The notes beneath the pieces were generated by a model. That model ran no database searches. It had not been told where the DNA came from and worked only from the letters and a program-made list of their open reading frames with translations. The translations under genes were made by a program, and so were the position numbers. A stretch of 64,000 nucleotides of DNA. Source: DATMGU01 sp035555315 (lineage in GTDB: Bacteria; Pseudomonadota; Alphaproteobacteria; ATCC43930; CGMCC-115725). The stretch covers positions 1-64,000 of the forward strand of contig DATMGU010000121.1 of NCBI GenBank assembly GCA_035555315.1. The letters run 5' to 3'. Positions 57,063-64,000 of this stretch are shown here, piece after piece. Positions within the stretch are counted from its first letter, which is position 1. Each line of letters opens with the position of its first letter.

Positions 57063-58649
57063 GTGCGACGCCGCAACTTATTGAAGGCTGGCGCGGCAAC
57101 CGTGCTGGCGGCATCCCCGATCGCCCGCTTTGCCATCGCGCAGCCGGCGGAGCGCTCCGTCCTGCGCTATGTGCCGTCGGCCAACCTCTCCTTGCTCGAT
57201 CCGATTTGGTCCACGGCCTATGTCAGCCTGTGCCACGGCTATGCCGTGTTCGACGCGCTGTACGGCGCCGACGCGAAGCAGCAGATCCGACCGCAGATGG
57301 CCGAGGGCCACTCGGTGTCCGATGATGGTCGTGTGTGGTCCATCCGGCTGCGCGACGGGCTGAAATTCCACGACGGCGAACCGGTTCGCGCGGTCGATTG
57401 CGCGGCGAGCCTGGCGCGCTGGGCCGCGCGGCAGCCAACTGGGCAGGTCGTCGGGACTTTCGTCGAGTCATGGTCGGCGACCGATGATCGCACGATCAAG
57501 GTGTCGCTGCGCCAGAAGTTGCCGTCGCTCGCCTATCTCTTGGCGATGTCTGTCTTCCCACCATTCATCATGCCCGAGCGCCTGGCGAAGACGGACCCCA
57601 GCAAGCAGGTGACAGAGATGGTCGGCTCCGGGCCATTCCGCTTTGTCGCCCGCGAATTCGTCGACAGCAGCCTGGTCGTCTATGAAAGGTTCGACGGCTA
57701 TGTGCCACGTCCCGAGCCGGCGGAATGGACGTCGGGCGGCAAGGTCGCGAAGGTCGACCGCATCGAATGGCACATTATCCCGGATGCCTCGACGGCGGTG
57801 AACGCCCTGATGCAGGGCAGTGTCGACTGGCTGGAGCATCCGATCGCCGATGCGCTGCCGATGCTGCGCAAACACCCGGATATCGAACTCGACTATATCG
57901 ACCCGACCGGCTGGACCGGCTTCCTGCGCTTCAACTGCCTGCAGGCGCCCTTCAATGACGAGCGCGTTCGCCAGGCTGTGATGATGGCGGTCGATCAGAC
58001 CGACTATCTGCGCGTGGCGACCGGCGACGATGACTCATCTTACACGGTCTGCCCTTCGGTGTTCCCCTGCGGCACGCCGCTCGGCAAGCCGATTGGCGTG
58101 CCTTTCATGCCGGCGACCATCGAGGCTGCCAAGGTGCTGTTGCGGCAATCTGGCTATGCCGGGGAGAAAGTCGTGTTGCTGAGCCCAAGCGACAATCCGC
58201 CGCTCGGTGATTTCGCCGAGATCACGGCCGATCTGTTTCGCAAGATCGGGCTGAACACCGAATTGTTCACGACCGATTGGGGCACGGTCACGCAGCGACG
58301 GGCGAAGAAGGAGCCGGTCGCGCAGGGCGGCTGGTCGGCCTTCGTCTCCGTCGTGAACGGGCCGGCCATCATGAACCCGGCCGTGAATTTCCTGGTCCGC
58401 GGGCAGGGCGCGCGCGGCTATTTCGGCTGGTACGAAAACGCGGAGGTTGAGACGCTCGCACAGGAATGGCTGCAGTCCGATACAGAAGCGGACCGCGCCC
58501 GGCTCAGCGATCGGATCCAGGAGATCGCCTTCCGCACCGTGCCCTATGTGCCGCTCGGCCAATACGTGCAGCGCACCGCCCATCGCCGCGCTGTCCAGGG
58601 TATCCTGCGTGGGCCGGCGGTGCTGCCCTGGAACGTCAGCAAGGCTTGA
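57063..58649 (+). CDS. Tat-exported ABC-transporter peptide/nickel-type substrate-binding protein (SBP_bac_5)
   Basis: 528 residues. Twin-arginine signal RRRNLLKAGAATVLAASPI at the start, then the family-5 fold: YVPSANLSLLDPIWSTAYV, HDGEPVRAVDCAASLARW, FNDERVRQAVMMAVDQTDYL. I chose GTG at 57063 with AAAGGA 9 bases upstream because it puts the Tat motif at the N-terminus; a TTG at 56967 adds 32 polar residues. No permease or ATPase genes adjoin, so the transporter is elsewhere or the protein is an orphan. Substrate is probably a peptide or similar. Confidence 0.88.
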   Translation: MRRRNLLKAGAATVLAASPIARFAIAQPAERSVLRYVPSANLSLLDPIWSTAYVSLCHGYAVFDALYGADAKQQIRPQMAEGHSVSDDGRVWSIRLRDGLKFHDGEPVRAVDCAASLARWAARQPTGQVVGTFVESWSATDDRTIKVSLRQKLPSLAYLLAMSVFPPFIMPERLAKTDPSKQVTEMVGSGPFRFVAREFVDSSLVVYERFDGYVPRPEPAEWTSGGKVAKVDRIEWHIIPDASTAVNALMQGSVDWLEHPIADALPMLRKHPDIELDYIDPTGWTGFLRFNCLQAPFNDERVRQAVMMAVDQTDYLRVATGDDDSSYTVCPSVFPCGTPLGKPIGVPFMPATIEAAKVLLRQSGYAGEKVVLLSPSDNPPLGDFAEITADLFRKIGLNTELFTTDWGTVTQRRAKKEPVAQGGWSAFVSVVNGPAIMNPAVNFLVRGQGARGYFGWYENAEVETLAQEWLQSDTEADRARLSDRIQEIAFRTVPYVPLGQYVQRTAHRRAVQGILRGPAVLPWNVSKA

Positions 58650-58873
58650 TATGACGACCGCTTCGGAAACACCCCTCCCAGGAAGGGGCTAATCTTACTG
58701 CGTCATGCGGCGTTAACCATTTATAGGCCAAAGAGGCGGTAGACAGCGTAGAAAGGGGGCTCGCGGCCCATCGTCTTTCCACCGGCTATCCGAGCGCCCG
58801 CTGCCGGCTAAGAACAATCTCAACGAGTGACCGCGCCGAAAAGGCGAATGGCACTCGATAAGGGGAAGTTACC

Positions 58874-59626
58874 ATGTATCGGATGACGGTTCTGACGTTC
58901 GCCATCATGGCCTTTTTCGGCGGTGCTCGCGCTGAGGAGATCGTCGGGCATTTCCGGCCGCGGCCGCCCGAAATGGTCGTCGCCGACGGCAAATTTTCAG
59001 GGCCGATCAAAGACATCCTGGAACAGGCGCTGGCCCCGCTCGGGTTGACGATCAGCTGGCAGGATGTGCCGTTCGCCCGATCGCTCAAGGAATTGAAGGA
59101 TGGCGATCCGGTCATCGTGCCACGCTACAATCGCACGGCGGAGCGCGAGGAATTCAGCCTCTATCTCGGGCCCATCGCCGTACAGCGGCGACACATCGTT
59201 TTCGCCGTGCGGCAGGGCGACGAACAGCGCATCAAGTCATACGCCGATCTGGCCAGCCTGACGATCGGCACGAAGCGCGGGACCTCCTACTTCGACCAGT
59301 TCGATCAGGACAAGACCCTCCACAAGGAAGAGGTCGTCGACGATCTGAACCTCGCCCTGCCGTTGCGCGCGGGGCGTCGTGACGCGGCCATCGTTCTCGA
59401 TCAGACCGCGTTCGAAAGCGCCGCCAAGGAGGCGGGTTGGTCCGACTATGCCTGGGCGGCCTGGAGGGTCGATCTCACGCAGGCGAACTACTACGCCATA
59501 GCCAAGAGCGGGCCGCTCGCGGCGAAGGGGCCGGCCATCGACGCGGCGCTGCAGGCGATGGCCGCGGATGGCCGGGTCAAGGCCATCTATGCCAAGTACG
59601 GCCTCGATCCGGAGCATGTCGATTAA
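58874..59626 (+). CDS. Periplasmic amino-acid-type solute-binding protein (SBP_bac_3)
   Basis: 250 residues. Signal peptide (1-20, ending GGARA), then a two-lobed domain with FSGPIKDILEQALAPLGLTI, WQDVPFARSLKEL, IGTKRGTSYFDQFD and a C-terminal VKAIYAKYGLDPEH. No permease nearby; it is followed 121 bases later by a sensor kinase on the same strand. It may feed a signal to the kinase, as in other SBP-kinase pairs; this is inferred from order only. Confidence 0.8.
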   Translation: MYRMTVLTFAIMAFFGGARAEEIVGHFRPRPPEMVVADGKFSGPIKDILEQALAPLGLTISWQDVPFARSLKELKDGDPVIVPRYNRTAEREEFSLYLGPIAVQRRHIVFAVRQGDEQRIKSYADLASLTIGTKRGTSYFDQFDQDKTLHKEEVVDDLNLALPLRAGRRDAAIVLDQTAFESAAKEAGWSDYAWAAWRVDLTQANYYAIAKSGPLAAKGPAIDAALQAMAADGRVKAIYAKYGLDPEHVD

Positions 59627-59747
59627 CGGTCCGAACACTAAAGCAGGCGTAAGCTCATCCGTTTCCGGGGATGGGCCCAATGTCCAGCAGCGAGTTTGAG
59701 CTCGATGCCGGCGGGAGGGCGTGGTGTCCTTTAATCAAGGGGGCGGC

Positions 59748-61598
59748 ATGCACGTTCGTCGGCGACCTGCTCGCCGGACCAGTTTAAAAACGCAGAGCCT
59801 CGTCAGGCTTGGCTTTTTGCTGCTCGTCATCTTCAGCATTGCGACCTTCATCGAGGCCCGAGTTGCGCAGCGGGAGAGAAGCCATCTCGTCGAGACCCGC
59901 GGCAGGTTGGTCGCGGAGCTGCAGGCCACGGCTCTTGCGACCCCGATATGGGACCTCGACGACCGGCAGGTCAAAGTGCTGCTCGGAGCGCTCCAACAAG
60001 ATCCCGACTTTTCGTCGGCCCGTATCCTGGACAATGCCGGGCGGGTCCTTGCCTCGCTCTCGGGCGCCGCGGCCGCCGACGATGACTTTGTGATCACCTC
60101 GCCAATCACGTTCAATTCCCGCCCGCTGGGGATGCTCGAAATGCGCCTCTCGGCGGCCGCTTCGAACAGCGCGTTGCGCGGCACCATCCTGGGGATCGGC
60201 GGCTGGTACCTGATCCTGCTTCTCGTCGTCTCCGGGGCTGCCTGGATCATGCTGCATCGGATCCTGGCACCGCTGAGCCAGTTGCGCTCGGTCATGTCAA
60301 AACTGGCGGCCGGAGCGCTCGACACCCAGGTCTCGCAACTCCACCGGAGCGACGAGGTGGGGGAGATGGCCGAGGCCGTCCAGACCTTCAAGGAGAACGC
60401 CGAAGAGGTGCAACGGCTCTTCATCGAGCGCGAGCGCCTCCAGGCCGAGGCCAACGTACAACTTCTGCAGCGCCGTTTCGAGCAAGCCATCGACAGCACA
60501 GGCCAAGCGATCGCGCTCTACGATGGGGAAGATGTCCTGGTCGCGTGCAATACGCCGTACCTCGAACTCCACAGGCAGCCTGACGAGGCGTGTCCCGAAA
60601 AGACGGCCCTCATCGGCCTGACATTCCGTGCGGCCCTGGATCTTCGGATGAAGGCTAATCTCTACGTTTTTGACGAAAAGGATCGCGAGGAGTTCATTGC
60701 CATGCGCGTGGCACGCCACCGCAATGACCAGGGTGAGCAAACCAATCAACTTCGCGATGGTCGCTGGATGCGGATACTTGTTCGTCGCACGTCCGACCGA
60801 GGCGTGATCAACCTCTGGACCGACATCACGAGCATCAAGGCTGCTGAAGTCCAGCAGCGCGACCTGCAGGATCAGCTTCACCATTCGCAGCGGCTGGAAT
60901 CCCTTGGCACCCTGGCCGGCGGCATCGCCCATGACCTGAACAACACGCTCGTGCCGATCCTCGGCCTGGTCGAACTCACGGCGGAATTCATGCCGGAGGG
61001 CAGCGGCGACCGCCAGAACCTCGAAATCGTGGCTTCGGCCGCCCGGCGCGCCAAGGAACTCGTGCGACAGATCCTCGCCTTCAGCCGGAAGGAGTCCGGT
61101 CGCTCCGAAATGTTCAATATGGCGAGGTTGACGCGCGAAGCCATGACGCTGCTGCGCTCCGCCGTTCCTGCGACCATCGCCATAGACACCGATATCGCCG
61201 ACGTCGCACCGGTTCGTGGCGACGAAGGGCAATTCCATCAGGTCATCGTCAATCTCGTCACCAACGCCGCCAGCGCGATCGGCACGAAGCAAGGGTCGAT
61301 CTCGGTCTCTCTGCAGTTGGTGCTGCGCGACGACGGCGCATCGGTCAATCGCCTGCGGGTCGAGGATACCGGCTGCGGCATGGACGAGGCGACGCGCGCC
61401 CGCATCTTCGAGCCGTTCTTCACCACCAAGCCCGTCAACGAGGGGACCGGTCTCGGGCTTTCCGTCGTGCACGGCATCATCACCGCCCACGGCGGCAGGA
61501 TCGACGTCGCCAGCACGCCCGGCCAGGGCACCACCTTCGAGATGGACTTGCCGATCGCCGTCGAGGAGGAGCTACCCCAGGCTGCTTACGGGGAGTAG
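59748..61598 (+). CDS. Membrane sensor histidine kinase, orphan
   Basis: About 616 residues. Helix at about 18-38, periplasmic domain (about 40-145), second helix (about 150-172), HAMP (to about 230), a PAS-like domain (about 245-365, FEQAIDSTGQAIALYDGEDV), His-box LGTLAGGIAHDLNNTLVPIL and ATPase domain with NLVTNAASAIGTK and GTGLGLSVVHGIITAHGG. No response regulator or receiver domain is linked to it. The ATG at 59748 has AGGGGG upstream; GTG at 59721 with GGGAGGG is also possible. Confidence 0.9.
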   Translation: MHVRRRPARRTSLKTQSLVRLGFLLLVIFSIATFIEARVAQRERSHLVETRGRLVAELQATALATPIWDLDDRQVKVLLGALQQDPDFSSARILDNAGRVLASLSGAAAADDDFVITSPITFNSRPLGMLEMRLSAAASNSALRGTILGIGGWYLILLLVVSGAAWIMLHRILAPLSQLRSVMSKLAAGALDTQVSQLHRSDEVGEMAEAVQTFKENAEEVQRLFIERERLQAEANVQLLQRRFEQAIDSTGQAIALYDGEDVLVACNTPYLELHRQPDEACPEKTALIGLTFRAALDLRMKANLYVFDEKDREEFIAMRVARHRNDQGEQTNQLRDGRWMRILVRRTSDRGVINLWTDITSIKAAEVQQRDLQDQLHHSQRLESLGTLAGGIAHDLNNTLVPILGLVELTAEFMPEGSGDRQNLEIVASAARRAKELVRQILAFSRKESGRSEMFNMARLTREAMTLLRSAVPATIAIDTDIADVAPVRGDEGQFHQVIVNLVTNAASAIGTKQGSISVSLQLVLRDDGASVNRLRVEDTGCGMDEATRARIFEPFFTTKPVNEGTGLGLSVVHGIITAHGGRIDVASTPGQGTTFEMDLPIAVEEELPQAAYGE

Positions 61599-61627
61599 GA
61601 GCATCGGAGCTTTGACGTCGGGGCAGA

Positions 61628-62689
61628 TTAGACGAAGGTCAGCAGCCGGCGCGGGTTGCGCACCAGAATCGTCTCTACCTCATCCTCGGAGAAGCCGCGG
61701 CGGAGCATCAGCGGCACGACATTGCGGAAGATATGGCCATAGCCGTGTCCCCCATAGGCGAGCAGGCGTGAGCGGGTGCAGATATCCTGGCTGATCAGGA
61801 TGCGCTCCAGGTGCCCATGGTCGCGCAGCAGGCGCAACCAGCGCAGGCGGGCGCCGTCATTCGGCATGTCGATGTCCGGGTTGGGGAAATAGTAGCTCTC
61901 CTCCCAGCCGAACAGGTCGAATTCGATCACCACACCCGTATCGGCCAGGCGCAGCAGACGGTCCGCGTCGAAAATCGTGCGATCGATATGGCTGATGATG
62001 ACGCGGTCCATCGGCGCGCCAGCGGCGCGCGCGAACTCCGCCACCTCCCGCGGCTGATCCGCGGCGCGCCCAGGATGGACGTTCAGCGAAGCGCCGGTCT
62101 CCGCCTGGGCGATCAGCGCACCCTGTAGCACGCGCCGTTCTTGAGACGTCCAGGGCGACTGGCAGCCGATCTCGCCGATGATGCCGGCGCGGATCGGCGT
62201 GCCCCAGGCGCCTACGGTGATCTGGTCGATGATCTCGCGGGCGAAGGCCTCGACGCCGCGGCCGGTATTCGCCGGGTCGTGGTATTCCTCCACATAATGA
62301 CCGCAGCCCATCACGATGTTGACGCCCGTGGCATGGGCGAGTTCGGCCAGAATATCGGGCTTTGGTCCCAGCCCGCCCACGGTCAACTCGACCAGGGTGG
62401 TGCCCCCCGCGTCGAGCAGCTTCGAGAGTTCGCGCCGGGCGAGTTCCCGGTCGTTCAGGCGGAAGTTCAGCGGGCGATAAGCCGATCCCCACCTTATGTC
62501 GAAGCAGTCGCAGATCGGCATCGGCACGTCGCCGCCCACCGGCTCGGCGCGCAGCCTTGGCGGGTTAAGCTCGATCTGCAGATGCTCGTGCATGAGCGTG
62601 CGGCCCAGCGTGTCGGGAGCGACCAGGCCCGTCACCGTCTGGGCCTTCCCACGCAATGCCTCGCGTGAGACGGGGGTGACGGCGTTCAT
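61628..62689 (-). CDS. Phosphotriesterase-family (PHP) metal hydrolase
   Basis: 353 residues, amidohydrolase fold. Metal ligands: His34 and His36 in MHEHLQIE, Glu in IGEIGCQS (in place of the carboxylated Lys of true phosphotriesterase), His in NVHPGR and ISHIDRT, and Asp in SQDICTRSRL. Members are lactonases or hydrolases of unknown substrate. Overlaps the upstream aminotransferase gene by 4 bases, so the two likely act in one pathway. Confidence 0.85.
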   Translation of the reverse strand: MNAVTPVSREALRGKAQTVTGLVAPDTLGRTLMHEHLQIELNPPRLRAEPVGGDVPMPICDCFDIRWGSAYRPLNFRLNDRELARRELSKLLDAGGTTLVELTVGGLGPKPDILAELAHATGVNIVMGCGHYVEEYHDPANTGRGVEAFAREIIDQITVGAWGTPIRAGIIGEIGCQSPWTSQERRVLQGALIAQAETGASLNVHPGRAADQPREVAEFARAAGAPMDRVIISHIDRTIFDADRLLRLADTGVVIEFDLFGWEESYYFPNPDIDMPNDGARLRWLRLLRDHGHLERILISQDICTRSRLLAYGGHGYGHIFRNVVPLMLRRGFSEDEVETILVRNPRRLLTFV

Positions 62690-64000
62690 CCCCGCAGGAA
62701 GGCCGCGCGGCGATCCACGAAGCCTTCGATCGCGGTGAGCAGGGCGGCCTCCTCGGCATCGCCGAGCGGTAGCATCAGGGTGATCATGCCGCGCCGCGCG
62801 AGGTAGATCCCAGCCTCGATCATGTCGAAAAAGAACAGGTCGCGCAGCCGCGCGTCGCAGACGGCATCGGCCGGGCGGCGGATCGGCGCTAGGGTAAAAT
62901 GCACATTCATGATCGAGCCCAGCCCGCTTACCCGCAGGACAGCGCCGCGCGCCGAACAGGCCGCGTTGATGCGTGCCCGGAGCGCGTCGCCGCGCGCGGT
63001 CAGCGCCTCAGCCGCCTCGGGCGGGTAGAGCTTGCTCAGCCCCGCGATGCCGGCGGCCATGCTGAGCATGTTGTTGTTGAAGGTCCCGGCATGGGGGAGC
63101 GCCCCGGCGCGGCGCGGATCGAACAGCGCCATCAGATCGGCCCGCCCGCCGAAAGCGCCGAAACTCATGCCGCCGCCCAGATACTTGCCCAAGGTCGTGA
63201 GATCGGGTGCGAGGCCGAGCAGCTTCTGCCGGCCACCGCCGGAGAGGCGGGAGGTCATCACCTCGTCCAGGATCAGCAGGGCGCCCGCCCTGGCGGTCGC
63301 GTCGCGCAGCGTGGACAGGAATGCCGGTTCGGCGGGGATGCAGCCGCCGCTGCCCAGCATCGGTTCGACCAGCACGGCGGCCAGGTCGGCGCCATGCAGC
63401 GCGATCAGCCGTTCCGCCTCGGCGATGTCGTTGTAGGGAGCGATCACGAAATCATGCGGCACGGTCATCGGCGAGGCGCCGCCGGCGAAGGACAGCACGC
63501 TGCCGTGATAGGCGCCCAGGAACACCATGATCTTGCCGCGGCCGGTCGCGGCCTTGGCGAGCGCGATCGCCATCAGGTTCGCTTCGGTGCCGGAATTGGT
63601 GAAGCGCAGCCGCTCCATCGCCGGAAAGCGGTCACAGATCAGCTGCGCCAGCCGGCTTTCCAGGAGGTTGTGCCCGCCGAGGTTGATGCCGCCATCGAGC
63701 GCCCCGTCGATCGCTTGGCGGATGATCGGGTTGGAATGGCCGTAGAGCCCGGCGGTGTATTCGCCGAGCAGGTCGATGTAGCGGTGCCCATCCGCATCCC
63801 ACAGGAAGGCGCCTTCGCCGCGGGCGAGGGCGAGGGGGAAGGGCTCGTAGAACAGCACGCTGCGCGTATTGCCGCCGGGCATCACCGCCTCGGCCTTGGC
63901 GTATTGCGCGGCGCTGCCCGGATTGGCGGCGATGTAGCGCGCCCGCGCCTCGCCCAGGGCGCGATCCAGGGTCGGAGCCGGGGGCTGATCCAGGGAGGTC
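62686..64000 (-). CDS. Class-III PLP aminotransferase, glutamate-1-semialdehyde-aminomutase-like, 5' end outside the window
   Basis: The frame is open to the right edge; the codons beyond GTG 63885 (AAQYAKAEAVMPGGNTRSV) continue the family pattern, so the true start is outside. Seen: DADGHRYIDLLGEYTAGLYGH, FTNSGTEANLMAIALAKAAT, LLILDEVMTSRLS, and the PLP lysine in LTTLGKYLGGGMSFGAFGGR. It resembles HemL-type enzymes but the partner (a phosphotriesterase-family hydrolase) suggests a catabolic transaminase, not tetrapyrrole synthesis. Confidence 0.88.
   Translation of the reverse strand, partial: TSLDQPPAPTLDRALGEARARYIAANPGSAAQYAKAEAVMPGGNTRSVLFYEPFPLALARGEGAFLWDADGHRYIDLLGEYTAGLYGHSNPIIRQAIDGALDGGINLGGHNLLESRLAQLICDRFPAMERLRFTNSGTEANLMAIALAKAATGRGKIMVFLGAYHGSVLSFAGGASPMTVPHDFVIAPYNDIAEAERLIALHGADLAAVLVEPMLGSGGCIPAEPAFLSTLRDATARAGALLILDEVMTSRLSGGGRQKLLGLAPDLTTLGKYLGGGMSFGAFGGRADLMALFDPRRAGALPHAGTFNNNMLSMAAGIAGLSKLYPPEAAEALTARGDALRARINAACSARGAVLRVSGLGSIMNVHFTLAPIRRPADAVCDARLRDLFFFDMIEAGIYLARRGMITLMLPLGDAEEAALLTAIEGFVDRRAAFLRG

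Overview
The window is GC-rich, densely coded DNA from a Gram-negative alphaproteobacterium. The content best fits the Rhodospirillales/Acetobacterales side of the class. This rests on the gene order eno-ftsB-pdhABC-lpdA-lipA-coq10, pgpA/cinA-ispDF-dusB-ntrBC-ntrYX, hfq-hflX, on a lipoyl domain fused to the pyruvate dehydrogenase E1-beta subunit, on a fused IspDF enzyme, and on SOS boxes of the alphaproteobacterial GTTC-N7-GTTC type. I cannot name a genus from the sequence alone.

Layout. 1-4.8 kb is accessory: an ArsR regulator overlapping a double-domain SRPBCC protein, a toxin-antitoxin-like pair with a frameshifted toxin, and a TetR regulator divergent from an MFS exporter. 4.9-23.7 kb is core: comEC facing lexA, then trpGDC-moaC-moeA on the minus strand with 4-base overlaps at every junction, a divergent polysaccharide deacetylase with a 2H phosphoesterase, ppiD-trpE on the minus strand, and tpiA, secG, pyrG, kdsA, eno, ftsB on the plus strand. 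23.7-27.9 kb is an accessory island between ftsB and pdhA: an AEC permease, VapBC, a Phd antitoxin domain fused in frame to a serine hydrolase, BrnTA and a GNAT acetyltransferase. 28.1-35 kb is the pyruvate dehydrogenase/lipoate cluster. 35.3-45.3 kb holds a small secreted Lys-rich protein, cinA, pgpA, ispDF, dusB and the two nitrogen-type two-component systems. 45.6-50.6 kb holds a porin, a HAD phosphatase, hfq, hflX and an inositol monophosphatase-like gene. 50.6-57 kb, on the minus strand, holds mazG, dctA, groESL with a CIRCE element and a terminator, a metallophosphoesterase and a lipid-kinase family gene. 57-64 kb is again accessory: two solute-binding proteins without permeases, an orphan hybrid-free histidine kinase, and a class-III aminotransferase/phosphotriesterase-family pair that runs off the right edge.

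The most interesting structure is in the two accessory islets. At both places (1.3-2.9 kb and 25.4-27.9 kb) a stand-alone copy of the 3' end of a minus-strand gene (tetR, GNAT) lies to the left, toxin-antitoxin-type genes lie in between, and the full-length gene lies to the right. In the second islet the antitoxin of vapBC is also duplicated, and the second copy is joined to a serine hydrolase that keeps all its active-site motifs. I read this as repeated recombination that brings in toxin-antitoxin cassettes at gene 3' ends. The phd-hydrolase fusion is the best candidate here for something undescribed.
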